DNA of 26,938 nt from the NCBI GenBank assembly GCA_018398765.1, contig JAHBMJ010001722.1, positions 1 to 26,938 on the forward strand. Reading direction: 5' to 3'. The position numbers and the translations under genes are program-made. Shown here one piece after another: positions 10,569 through 20,244 of this stretch. The DNA is from Chromera velia (lineage: Eukaryota; Sar; Chromeraceae). How positions within the stretch are numbered: the stretch's first letter is position 1; every line of letters starts with the position of its first letter. The notes below the pieces were generated by a model. The model ran no database searches and was not told the origin of the DNA. It saw nothing but the letters and a program-made list of their open reading frames with translations.

Positions 10569-13500
10569 TTCACTTGTTGCTCCCTCGTGTGGCTCACTCC
10601 TTGACTTCCTCGGGTCCTTGAAGCAATTCGTTGAAGTAAGCGTTCGTTCTCGCTTCATGCGTCCGCCCTCTGTGTTTTCCTTCCTGCCTCCCTGTCTGTC
10701 TGCAGTGTCTGGAGCACCCCCTCTTCTGGAGGCGCTCGACCATCCTGGCGTTCCTCCTGAATGTCCACTGGATGGCCAGGGCAGCATGCGCAGATGATGA
10801 CTTCCCCCTCCTCCTGCCTTTCCCTCACACGGGCGCGATGTCCGTCTTCTTCGCAGCAAGGAAGCTGGGGGATCTGGAGGACGAAGGAAACAGCGGGGTG
10901 TTGGAGAGAGTGAATCACCAGTGGCAGTGCGTGAAGATCAGTCCGAACATTCCGGGCATGGCTGCCGACAAGAAGCAGGCTCTCTCGGATCTTGTCTCTT
11001 CTTTCCGTGAAGAGGCCAAAAAGGTTCTTGAGAAAGACGTGCCTTCTCTGGAGTTCCTCATCCAGTCCTCTGAAGTGCCAAGAGACGGCGGTCCACCTCA
11101 ATACGGAGGAATTCTGGGACGACTGCAGATCACGTTCAGAAGGTTCAAACAGGTCAGAAGGGTATGGGAAGGAAGCAGGCAAAACCTCCATATCTCCCTC
11201 CTATCGGTCCGAAGGCCCCACTTGGTTTGCACTTACACGGACAGACACGCACTTTCTCACACACGCACCCGTACCCATGCGCACACACACACGCGCTCAC
11301 ACCATGGAATATTGGCGGCGAGATGATTATTGTGAATTCTCTTCTTTCTCCCCTTTCTCATGATCGTATGTACCTCTCTTCTGTACAGAACAAGTTCCTT
11401 GACGTCGACTGGGGCAATTTGAAGTGCGACGTGAGGGGTCTTCTGTGTTTCCTCGCCGCCATCCTCCAGGAGGCCTTCCAGGAGAGACCCCCGATGACCC
11501 CCCCAGCAGGCAGGGGCAGAGGGGGGGCAGAGGAGGGGGGAGTCCTGGAGGCTCTGACCATGGTGAGAGATGTGGTGCACGAGTTTGCCCCTGGGGTCCT
11601 TTCCCCCTGCGAGCTTCTCTGGAAATACAACCTCTTCATCCTCCCCCCTGCTCTCTCAGGAGACAGGAACAGAGATGAGAAGGAGACCATCGCCCGTCTC
11701 CTCAAGGCATGCAAGAAGAAGGAAGACGCACAGAGGTACGAGGACAACGAGGAGAGACACAGAAGGGAGCAGGCAGAGCGCACCCAGAGATCCACCACTG
11801 TGATCACCAGAATCAAGACCCCCTCTCCTTCTCCCTCCCCACCCCCCGGAGCGATGCACAGACACGAGCCAGAGAGAGAGGAAGATTTGGTCTCCCAGCA
11901 GGGATATCACAGAGGAAGGGAGAGGGAGAGAAAATTCCCCCCCCAGCACCAGCACCAGAGGAAGTTGATGAAAAGGTCCCGATCAGAGGAAGATCTGGAG
12001 TCACGCATGTCATCTGTGGCAGAGCCTATGGGTGCACAGAGAGGAACGCAGGGGGGATTCACTCGAGTCAGTCTCTCCGAAATTATCTGTGGCACGCTCC
12101 CTTGTTTCAATTACTGGCCTGTCATTTTGTAAGCCGTCTCTGTCTGTCTAGATTATGTTGTTCTCTCTGAGTTTTCTATGCGGGAGGTTGCGTCTTTTTG
12201 TTTTGCTAACCCGTCGCTCAGAGTCTTTCGTTGATATTTTGAAGGTTGTTTCAGCGTCCTTCTCTCCGATAGATCAAAGACACCCATTTGGCTGGACTTA
12301 ACTTCTGCCTCCCTTGCAGATCCCCAACCCCCCTCCTGGACCTCTCAGCATCTCCTCCAGGGACTCTCGTGCACACTTCGGACACGCACCCCCTCCCCCT
12401 GGGATCACACCGGCATTCGGGGCCAGGAATCAGCAGGGAGGAATGCAACGAGACCTCGCGGCTGCCTTCGCGAACGTCAGCTCAGACGGGGGCCACCCCT
12501 CTCGGCCCACCTCTGCAGGGTCGCAGCACCCCTCTGTCACCTTCCATGGGGCACTGCACGGGGGAAGCATCCAAAACGGAACCTTCCATCAAGGTGGTGA
12601 TAACCACCAGCACGGACCTGTCAATCAGAACATCCACCACGCCCCCGTCAACCACGGAACCGTCCACAACCACCACGCTCCTGTTCACAACCACCATCAG
12701 AACGCCCCTGTTCACCATCAGCACGCCCCCGTCCACATCCACTACCACGTCCCCCCCTCCTGCCCCCACTCGCGTGACCCCACCCCCCCCACCAGTGTGG
12801 AGATCAGAGCCAGACTCCCAGAGCAGCCAATGCCTCAGGACATCCCCAACAACCAGAACCAGCAGGTCACCCCCGCATTCGACCAACAGGCAGTGATTCT
12901 ACAGGGACTGCAGCAGCAGCAACAGGGCCGCTCCCTCTCCCCAATGCCCCCCCACGCCCAGGAGATTCCTCACGGACAGCTCCACCAGCAGTCCCCCTTC
13001 ATGCCGCAGGTACAGCAGCAGCAGCAGCAGCAGGGGGGGGGCATGCCGAACCCCGGGATGTTCATGCAGCCCCCTGGAATGGTCAATATGGCAGTTAGTT
13101 TGATGAGCACTGTGCCCCCCCAGTTCCTCATTGATATGTCACAGCAGGTCTTCCACCAGACCCAGATGCACCAGCAGCAAATGCAGCACATGCAGATGCA
13201 GGCCCATCAACATCATCAGCAGACCACGGCCCCCGCCCTGACCGACCACCCCCCCCCCTTCCAAGCAGACCCCCAGAGGAGAGCAGTCCTCCAAGTCACC
13301 CCCCCACCAGGCCTCCCCCAACTCCAACAGAACCAGGCCCAGCCCCCCACATTCAACCAATCCAATGTCCCCCAGATGCCCATCCTCAGAGATCCCCAGA
13401 CAACGCAACAGCAACACCAACAGCAGGAACCTGGAAACCAGGTCCAACCAGGTCTTTCCTTCTCTGCCCCAAAGCCCAACCAGCAGCAGACCCCAGAGGT

Positions 13501-14674
13501 CACCCAGCAGCACTCCCAACAACAGCACACAGAGGAGGCACAGCAGCCCAACCAGCCGAACACCCTCCGAGTGTCCAGGCCCTCTGCCCGTCCCTCTTCT
13601 GCGAGATCCTCCCAGCAGGCCCTCGAGCAGATTGATTCTCTCGCCTCCAGAGGGAGGAAGAATCAGAAGGGGGCAGTCAAGTCGAGGGGAAGCACTCGTC
13701 AGTCGACCCCCTCCAACCAACATCAAGAGTCCACCAGTCTCTCCCACACACCCAAAGAATCTGGACCCTCCAAAGTGCCCCTCACAGTCTCCACAGTCGT
13801 CACCTCTGGAGGTGCAGCTGCAAAGGGAAGACAGCGTGACTCTATCGAGACCACCCTAGGCGGCCACCCCTCCCTTCCCACCAGCACGGCCTCCTCTGCA
13901 GCGCGTGTTCCCGTCGGAAAAGAAGCCGCGAGAGCCCTGCCCGAGCATCAGCAGAAGACAGAGGAAGGAGAAACCCAGGAGAGAAAACCATTCCCAGGTA
14001 CAGAGGCCCCGTGTACCCCCCCTCTGAACCCCGCCCTCAGAAGGCACGCTGACTGGACACCCCCAGAGAACCTCCCCACCACCAGACCTCCTGCAGCAGG
14101 AGGGAACGTCACAGCAGTCCAGGACAGCAGGACCCCCGTCCCTCTCAGCCTCTCTGAACACATCGATCTCTCGTCTGCCAGCGAGATGATGACAACTAGA
14201 AGGGAAGTCGCTGGAAGACAGAGGAGGGAAGAGCCGAGGGAGACACCGAACTCACCCCCCCCAAGCACAGCAAGACCCCGGACAAGCCTCTTCGTGATGG
14301 TGGGTCCAGTCATATCCAATGCCCTTTCCCTTCCTTGTCGCTCCTATTTCCTGCAAAGTTCTTTTTGTGCCACACTGACCTCAAATATCTATGCTTTCTC
14401 ATCTCGTTGTTTCTCTATTCTCTTCTCTTCTCTCCTTTCCTTTCCTCTCTTGCAGGCTGACCAGTCCCACCCGGTCGTCTTCCAGACTCCCGAGAGGAAC
14501 CCGGAGTTTCAGGGCCCCTCTGCTCTCTACTCAGATGCCGGGAAGCCAGTGCCGTCTCCGGAGAGTCGGAGCGGAGACGAGGGAGAAGCCGGAGTGTCTC
14601 CGCCAAGAGGAAATGAGGTCTTCGTGGGACGGGGGAAGAGAAGGGGGAAGTTCCGCGGCAGGGGAGGGAAGTAG
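2512..14674 (+). CDS. CCCH zinc-finger, IRE1/RNase L-type pseudokinase-KEN protein, 19 exons
   Basis: Inferred exons: 2512-2592, 3675-3770, 4915-4978, 5291-5345, 5652-5791, 6108-6284, 6656-6764, 7094-7207, 7397-7484, 7855-7995, 8153-8291, 8524-8810, 9348-9503, 9866-10072, 10333-10413, 10706-11152, 11389-12066, 12320-14299 and 14456-14674. They join in one frame of 1,752 codons. Order of parts: a CCCH finger (C62-x8-C71-x4-C76-x3-H80, followed by GPEEL), an RG-rich patch (about 146-204), a kinase domain (about 241-640), a KEN-like domain (about 646-880) and a low-complexity tail ending in [13 protein letters not shown]. The IRE1 assignment rests on [35 protein letters not shown] with KHPFG, and HPLFWRR at the kinase/KEN boundary. 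No transmembrane segment or luminal sensor is seen, so the layout is closer to cytosolic RNase L than to ER-bound IRE1. Weak points are exon 1, the ends of exons 2 and 7, and a possible extra microexon at 8373-8392. Function is not established; an RNA-binding regulatory role is inferred. Confidence 0.72.
2735..2856. repeat. Foldback (MITE-like) element, copy 1, about 122 bp
   Basis: Terminal inverted repeats: AAAATTGAATGCACACCGGG at 2735-2754, and the near complement CCTGGTGTGCATCCAATT ending about 2854. The interior is A/G-rich on the left and T-rich on the right, giving partial complementarity further in. It lies in intron 1 of the IRE1-like gene. A second copy with the same termini is at 3089-3208. 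Confidence 0.7.
3089..3208. repeat. Foldback (MITE-like) element, copy 2, about 120 bp
   Basis: The left end, AAAGTGAATGCACACCGGGA at 3089-3108, and the right end, TTCCTGGTGTGCATTCAATT near 3187-3206, are near-perfect inverted repeats. They match the termini of the copy at 2735-2856 while the interiors differ. Same length, same ends and a short distance apart suggest either a small non-autonomous transposon or a local duplication. Confidence 0.7.
3675..3770 (+). other. Exon 2 of the IRE1-like gene
   Basis: The acceptor TTTGCAG precedes [16 protein letters not shown], with a cysteine-bearing end ([10 protein letters not shown]) that leads towards the CCCH finger in the next exon. The better-looking donor at 3767 (GTTCGT) would leave phase 2 and give an immediate stop in exon 3. 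The donor at 3771 (GTCCCC) keeps the frame but is weak. A small missed exon between 3770 and 4915 could also explain this. Confidence 0.55.
4915..5345 (+). other. CCCH zinc-finger exons (4915-4978 and 5291-5345)
   Basis: Splicing at 4978/5291 gives C-x8-C-x4-C-x3-H immediately followed by GPEELHD. The H-G-x-x-E-L ending is typical of RNA-binding CCCH fingers. The join splits the Gly codon (G|GC). The second exon continues acidic/aromatic (EFFDFQEVF) into a further Cys in the exon at 5652. The continuous open frame through 4976-6292 is mostly intron read-through and is not the gene. Confidence 0.7.
5470..5499. repeat. (TTTC)n microsatellite
   Basis: Tetranucleotide run in the intron 5346-5651 of the IRE1-like gene. 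Confidence 0.9.
5988..6092. repeat. (TGTC)n microsatellites
   Basis: Two CTGT/TGTC runs (about 5988-6032 and 6075-6092), separated by an A/G-rich spacer, lie just upstream of the acceptor at 6107. Confidence 0.9.
6108..6284 (+). other. RG-rich exon of the IRE1-like gene
   Basis: This exon encodes Gly/Arg/Ser-rich sequence ([16 protein letters not shown], then RRRGDFRGQ), a composition common in RNA-binding proteins and in substrates of arginine methylation. It is bounded by a TTTCTGCAG acceptor and a G|GTGAGT donor. A second RG cluster ends the protein near 14630-14671. Confidence 0.7.
6365..6404. repeat. (GAAA)n microsatellite
   Basis: Tetranucleotide run with one interruption, in the intron that follows the RG-rich exon. 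Confidence 0.9.
7019..7090. repeat. GT/GAGT-rich repeat reaching an acceptor
   Basis: TGTG and GAGT units run up to the inferred acceptor GTGCAG at 7088-7093, so this intron end has no pyrimidine tract. Confidence 0.85.
8373..8392 (+). other. Candidate 20-nt alternative microexon
   Basis: A strong acceptor (pyrimidine tract, then CACGCAG) and a strong donor (GTGAGT) flank 20 nt. The frame works if the upstream exon uses the donor at 8296 (GTAGGG) instead of 8292 (GTCAGT). Including it adds eight residues (RQMCIKPQ) before LVDLMRQML; skipping it also keeps the frame. Confidence 0.4.
8816..9067. repeat. Compound (CT)n-(GT)n microsatellite
   Basis: A run of about 35 bases of CT is followed by roughly 215 bases of GT-rich sequence with GGGTGG-type interruptions. 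It begins right after the donor at 8811 (GTCGGT). Long open frames through it (Cys/Val on plus, His/Thr on minus) are artefacts of the repeat. Confidence 0.95.
9720..9744. repeat. (GA)n microsatellite
   Basis: Pure GA run in the intron 9504-9865 of the IRE1-like gene. Confidence 0.9.
10500..10565. repeat. (CT)n/TTTC-rich microsatellite
   Basis: Pyrimidine-only tract, pure CT over the last 30 or so bases, in the intron 10414-10705. Confidence 0.9.
10706..11500 (+). other. KEN-like domain
   Basis: It starts at HPLFWRR, the hallmark entry to the KEN domain of IRE1 and RNase L. A helix (TILAFLLNV) follows, then after an insertion of about 30 residues [19 protein letters not shown], which fits the next family helix. 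In the exon at 11389, [20 protein letters not shown] aligns with the active helix VRDLLRxxRNKKxH of the family. At the Arg, Asn and His positions needed for RNA cleavage it has Ala817, Ala818 and Glu822. The alignment is by eye and the middle of the domain is divergent. Confidence 0.6.
12595..12755 (+). repeat. His-rich coding repeat (APVHxHH type)
   Basis: Degenerate units such as [28 protein letters not shown] and APVHIHYH recur about every 7-12 residues, corresponding to C-rich CACGCCCCCGTCCAC-like DNA units. It lies in the tail of the IRE1-like protein. Clustered His could bind metal or be pH-sensitive; neither is shown here. Confidence 0.75.
13010..13033 (+). repeat. In-frame (CAG)n run encoding poly-Gln
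   Basis: Mostly CAG codons encode a short Gln tract in the tail exon of the IRE1-like gene, followed by a Gly run. CAG runs are prone to length change. Confidence 0.85.
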
Positions 14675-15593
14675 AGAGAGACAAGGAGGGAAGGAAGGAA
14701 GAGGGATTTGTTTTCTTCCGTCAGACGGTGTGCGTCTTCTTTGTGCCTGTGAAGTTCCCCGGTGAAGATTTGTCAAGAGTTGCCGCTGTTTGGTAGGGGA
14801 GAAAGGGAAACGCAGAGAAAGATCAGCTGCAAAAAAGGGGAATTGAGGGTGCAGAGCTGTACGTTTTGGTATTTTTTCTTTCTGCCCAGCCGGGGGGAAA
14901 TGAATTCACGGGGGTAGAAACGAGAACTCGATTTGTTCAGAGGTGTCTGACCATTTTGCATGTTATTTCTCCTCTCTTCCCATTCCTTCTTTTTCTTCGT
15001 CCCCCTTTCTTCCCACTCTGCTTGTTCCCCCTCTAACGCCACCTTCCTTCCCTCCTTCCTTCACCCTTCCGAGAAGGAAAAAGGCAACAAACGATGGAAG
15101 CGAACTGTCCAAGGAATTGAACGAGGACGGAATTACGAAGTTGGAAGGGCACGAGAAGGACAAAGCAGATCGTTTAGCAAGAGATGGATGGAATGAAGTT
15201 CAGGGAAAAGAAGGAGGCTGGGGTGGAGAGAAAGGAAGGCCTGCAGGGGCAAATCTGAGCTTCAGGGAACGTTGCAGAAAGGAATGCCCTTTTTTGTCTT
15301 CTCCCTTCCCGCTTTTGCACTCCTTTTTTCTTCTCTGAGTCTCTGCTGACGATCTTGGTTCTTCAAAGCCTCCTCTTCGTCGGTTTTTTCGTTAATTGTG
15401 CCCCTCTTTCATTGCTGGAAAGGGATCTCGGATGTCCCCACTCATCCATCCTTTCATGTAGAGGTTGCCGACTTCATTCTCGAATTAAGTCATTTTGCTG
15501 CAGGCGTGCTGAATTCCCCAGCATGTTTGGTGACCGTCTGCCTGCTCAGCCTGGACTGATGCTGCTGGATGGAAGGAAGGAAGGAAAGAATGG

Positions 15594-15615
15594 AGAGAGA
15601 GAGAGAGAGAGAGAG
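15594..15615. repeat. (GA)n microsatellite
   Basis: GA dinucleotide run in non-coding sequence. Confidence 0.9.
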
Positions 15616-18600
15616 CTTGAACGTTGCCTTCTGATGTCCTGTCTTTTCCTCCTTCCTTCCTTCTTGCCCCCCCTCTCCTTTCTCTTCTCTTTCCCCCTCC
15701 TCTTGACTCTCTTCCAACCCGTGATCTTTCCATTCGTGCACACATCCATCCATCAACGAGCCGCTGTCGGGAGGGCAGCCAGCACCTTGACTGTCTGTTT
15801 TTGGCTTTGCCCGACTGTTTCTGTTTCTCTTTGCCTGCCTACGTGGTAGAAATGGACAGGGGTTGCTCGAATGGCCCTTTCAGGCTTCATTCATTCGGTC
15901 CTCTTCGTTCCTTTTTTTGAGGACAAGCGTGAGGGCAGACGTGTTCACCTGATGTGGTCGTCAGATCAAAAAGGAGAAATGTCTTCCTTCTTTTTCTCCT
16001 ATCGATGTTTTCACCGTCATTTTTCATGCACCGTCTTTTTCCTGCATAGGAGGGACAAGTAGAGAGCGCCTCCGTGAGAGGGACGCGGAATCAGTCCGTC
16101 CGTCCGATCCCACAGGGCACAAAAAAAAAGAAAAAATGGTATCACCCGCAGTCCTCTTAGAACTTAAGCACCTTTTATGGTAGTCTGTTTTTCCGCAACC
16201 GTTTCTTTAAACCTCCTTTCTTATGGTAACCTGACTTGTTCTTTCTTGTATGAGAAAGCTCGTTTCATCAGTAGACATCTTGTCAGTGAGAAACCGCACA
16301 TGCACTGCTCGTTTGTGCTTCGTTTCGTGCTTCTTTCTGACTTGTCTTTGGTAGCCCCCACTCTGTTAAAATGATTGTGATTCCACGTCACCAGCCCTAT
16401 CTAAACCTTTTCGTAGCCAGTCGTCTGTCTCTCTCAAATCTCTTTCTGAAAACCTTTTGTAGCAACATGGTAAGATCATCCTGTAGCACTCCGTTGTTGG
16501 TCCATTTAAGCCGCCATAGATGTCCTTGGTCTTCCTTTTTTTTTGCGTGACTGGCATGCTGTGTGCGCGACTGCATGTCAGAAAGAGCCCGCCTTCTGCA
16601 TGAATGAGGTCGGGAATTAATCCTGTTTGGCTGATTTAAACTTAGAAAGAGAAAGGGGGCAGGAAAGGAAACGGGGAGAAGAGATAGATGTGCCTTTGGG
16701 TCCGTCTGGAGACTGCGAGTGTCTTCCTGTCTCCGCTTTTTTTCTTTCTGTCCTCGTTTGTCGGGTCTGATCGTCCTGTTTGGAAAAGTGAACTTGTAGA
16801 GAGAGTCGTTTGCCTTAATTTTTTGGAGTAATTCGTGCTTCATAGAAGGGGGGGACAAATGAGGGAAGAGGGCTTCAAATCCACGAGAAGTGGAATCAAA
16901 TCAATCAAATCGAATCGAAATGATGCTGTAAGTCCTTCTCGTACGTCTGTGGTTGTCGACCTTCCTCTCTTCCTCGTCCCTCTTAGGAACGTCTCATGCA
17001 TGAAGAAACAGTCGAAACGATTCTTTCGCAGCCTCCTAGCTTCTAGCGAGGAGGAAGAGCAGAAGAAGGGAAGGAAGCTCTGACATGACAGTGCAAGCAG
17101 CTACAAGAGAGTCTCGGAACTCTCGCAGAGCTTTCACTTGAATGAATGAACGAGAGGAGGGGAAGGAGGGAGGGAGGGAGGGAGGATGGACGGGTAGGTT
17201 GAAAGGAAAGGTTTTCAAACAGGGGGGATGGCAAGAATGGTATCCAGCCTCCTGAAGATAAAGAAGATGAGCCGGGATACTAGGAAGATCGGGAAAGGAA
17301 AGAAACATCGATTGCTTGTAGCTCTCTGGGCAGAACGTTAAGAGAGGGATTGAGTAGCTGGAAGGTCTGAGAAGGTTTGGTAGAAGGAGGAGACCATTTT
17401 CCCGCCTCTACATTTGGCGTTAACGGAGTGCGAATTGTTTTCGTTTTTTGCCTCATTAGAACCTTCCTGTCTTTATCGAATGGAATCGAGCCACAAGATG
17501 CAGCAGGGGTTGGCTGCTCTGGAGGTTTTGCTGAACCCCCTTTTTGTCTCTTCTTTTTTCCCACGGCTGTAGGGAATTCTCTTCCTCTTCTTCTTCACCT
17601 TCTTCCTCTTCTATCGACAGCCTTCCTTTCCACCCATGCGTCTGTCTCTCTTCTCTCTCCCTTCCTTCTTTTCCACTGGATGCCTTCTTTTGTTCGATCT
17701 GCACGACTGGTGCTGATGATGTCTTCCCTCCTTTGCTCAGCTGCAACGAGGGAGGAGGGAGAAGACAGGGGAATAGATTATCGTTATCTCCCCGGAGGAT
17801 GTCAGAAGTCTGTCTCCTTCTCTGCTTGTTGTGCAGGAGCGGAGAGAAAGACAGAAAGAAAGTGGGGGACCAGAGAGGGCTGATGGTGCCCTCTCTGTTG
17901 AGAGGAAGGGAGATCTTTGGGGAAGGAGGGAAGTAAAAGGTGACGAATCGCGTCCCTCTGGGGGTATTCAGAGAATGGGGCTGCAGATTGAAACTGTATG
18001 TGCCTGTTTGGTAGGTCCAGAGAGTCAATTTGTATTCAGTAGAGACACGAAGAAAATAGAAGAAGTGGAGGTGGGCTTTGGCTTTTAACCTTTTGTTCTT
18101 GTATGTGCATGCTTCTGTGTGAGCCCTTTTTGGAGGTCCTTCTTCTTGTTTTGTGAACAGAGAGGACCTCTTGAAGGACGGACATCTTCTGTCTGCCTTT
18201 CCGCCTGACGGAAAGTCCTTTTTCGTACTGATGGCAGAACCGCAGATTCCTGTGGTTCGACGGGTAGGCAAAGTGAGCGATGCAATGTTGGCCGAGCGTC
18301 CGTACGCCAGTTCCGATCTTTCTCATTTAGCAGGTGAGAGAGCGCCCATCACCGCGAGTCCTCAGTGGGCAGAGGAACGGAAGATCATTCATTCATCCAT
18401 TTACTTTGGAGGATCTTTGGGTATGTCACCTCGTATGCCTTTCTGTTTCTCTGAGAGAGAGAAAAGAGAGAGGGGGGACGAGGATGGCCAACGATCAGAA
18501 TCGAATTGGATTGGCTGACCAACAGGAAGGAATGGGGATTTCCGAACCGCAACCCCGATTCAACACAAGCAGCAAAGAAGTCAGGACAGGCCCGAGTGGG

Positions 18601-19839
18601 TCGTGCGATTCAGCAGAATCAGTACTCATCACACACACACACAGACAGAGAAAGGGTAATGGACGGAAGAGGGAGGGGGTGGAGAGAGATCAACGAGGTA
18701 GGTTTGGACTTTCGGGAGAGCAGGGAAAGAGTCGACGAGCAACAGCCTCTCTCTCCTCCTCCCTGCCCCTTCTCGTACGTGCAAAAAGAAGAAGTCCCAC
18801 GGATGGATGAGCGCACTCTGTATGCGAGCCCACCGTGACACTCAAGCGTGGATCCTGCCGCCCCTCCTCTCTCCTTTTCTTCCTTGGCAGCCGCTTCCTT
18901 CGTTCGATTCCAAATTCAAGCTGCGTACTCTCCTTCGTGCATCGATCAATGAAATGAAATCATATCAAGTGAAGCAACAAAACTTTCGGTCGGGGTCCAA
19001 AGAAGCTCTTAAAGAACATGCTGTCTCTTCTGTCTGGAGCCTGGAGCTGTTCCTCCGTGCTTCGCTCCTCCTCTTCCCCCCCGGCCCTCATACTGATAAG
19101 ATCCAAAGACAGTCGATCAGCCTTCTGTTTTCCTCTGTCATTTTCGCCTCAATGTCACATCTCTACACATACTTCGTCAAAAGGTCTGGCTGAGCGTCGT
19201 CCTGCTGTTCATTTTCACACAGGCGTTGACTCAGAAGAAGAGAAGTCAAACATCCGACTGTGCGGGTGCAAGGGCACTCAGTCACTCAGAGAAAGAAAAT
19301 GTCGGCAAGGAAATTGAAAGCCTCAAGACCTCTTCACCAGTGAAGCCGTAGAGAAAGCAGGATTGAGGTGCAAAGGTGCGTTCCTTTTTTCTTTCTAGAA
19401 GGAAGAAGGTTCAGATGGTGGCAGGCATGGCAAAAAAGGTGGCTTAAAGCAGGTAAGACGGGTTTTGTAGGCAGAAAAGGAGAAATGAAGTCATTTTAGG
19501 GATGTATAAGAGCATACAGACACTTCTATATAGATTGGAATCAGATGATATGATATGTCAATAGTATGCAATTTTATTAAGTCTAGTATTCATGATGAGT
19601 TTTATCATGGCTGCCAGAAAACATGTTGTAACGTATGTTAATAGAACCATTGATCATGAAGTCTGTAGAAGTTTCCAAAATAAACTATCCCAAACTGTTA
19701 AAAACTGAGTTAAAAACTTATAAAAGCTGTACAAAAGTGTCGTTGTTCTACACGCACTAACATGTTGTGCTGTAAAAATAAGTAAGAACAATTAAGGAAG
19801 ATGTTGTGGGAGTAAGGAACGAGCTGGCTGTGGGCTCTG

Positions 19840-19950
19840 CGCGTCCTAAAGAGCCGCGGGCGGGGGCTGGGCGCGGGCCGGCGGGCCAGCAGTACGTGCC
19901 AGCACCGCCGCGCGCGCGCCTGGGGCTGAGCTAGGCCGGGCGGCCTCCCA
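19840..19950. other. GC-rich block in an AT-rich setting
   Basis: About 110 bases of very high GC, rich in CGCG, GGGC and GCCGG, follow directly on some 350 bases of AT-rich sequence. Composition then returns to the window average. It lies about 300-400 bases upstream of the ALY/REF-like start codon, so it could be promoter-proximal, an insertion or an assembly artefact. No tRNA or known RNA fold was recognised. Confidence 0.5.
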
Positions 19951-20244
19951 CATCCTCCCACTGACCCTCCTGTAATTTCCTTTTTCAGTTTCAGTCACCT
20001 TTCGCAATAAAAAGCTTCGAAGAGAACAGTGTACACTCGAGTTGCATATTCCTGTGACCGAGCTTCTGCACTGTACCTTACTTGTTCTTCGGGATCTGCT
20101 CTGAAGCAAAGTCTGATTGTTAGCTGAATCTGTGTGTTTGCAGTCTCTGTCTTCACATCCCACACAAATCGGTGAAGTAACCTTACCTTGAGTGAGTGAG
20201 CTCTGAAGAGTTTTTGAACGCCTCTTCCTTTAGGGCTGTCGAAA

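Larger units (their letters stand above)
11640..14299 (+). other. Low-complexity C-terminal tail of the IRE1-like protein
   Basis: After the KEN region comes a highly charged, probably coiled stretch ([20 protein letters not shown]). Then follow Ser/Pro-rich sequence, a His-rich repeat (12595-12755), poly-Gln (13010-13033), Gln/Pro/Met-rich sequence and a Ser/Thr/Pro-rich end. The exon 12320-14299 alone encodes 660 residues. Such sequence is typical of disordered, condensate-forming RNA granule proteins; that role is inference. Confidence 0.75.
14675..20244. other. 5.5-kb region with no supportable gene
   Basis: I see no exon chain here with both good splice sites and recognisable protein. 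The first part is probably the 3' UTR of the IRE1-like gene, and the last few hundred bases should hold the promoter and 5' UTR of the ALY/REF-like gene. Contents include a (GA)n run (15594-15615), GGGA repeats (about 17162-17184), an AT-rich stretch (about 19490-19800) and a sharply GC-rich block (19840-19950). Open frames such as 18153-18330 (plus) are coding-like at best and unassigned. Confidence 0.55.

Noticed and set aside
2512-14674. Identification as PAN3 (CCCH finger plus pseudokinase)
   Set aside because: PAN3 shares the first two parts, but here the kinase ends in HPLFWRR with KEN-type helices, and the hinge reads ALERCEGSL as in IRE1/RNase L. No PAN3 C-terminal knob domain was recognised.
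17456-18271. 271-codon minus-strand open frame
   Set aside because: Composition is irregular, no domain is recognisable, there is no splice support, and it contains low-complexity Glu and Ser/Pro stretches from purine-rich DNA.
18153-18330. Plus-strand stretch with protein-like sequence ending at a GTGAGA donor
   Set aside because: It reads plausibly (AEPQIPVVRRVGKVSDAM), but I could find no matching upstream or downstream exon and no family, so it is not listed as a gene.
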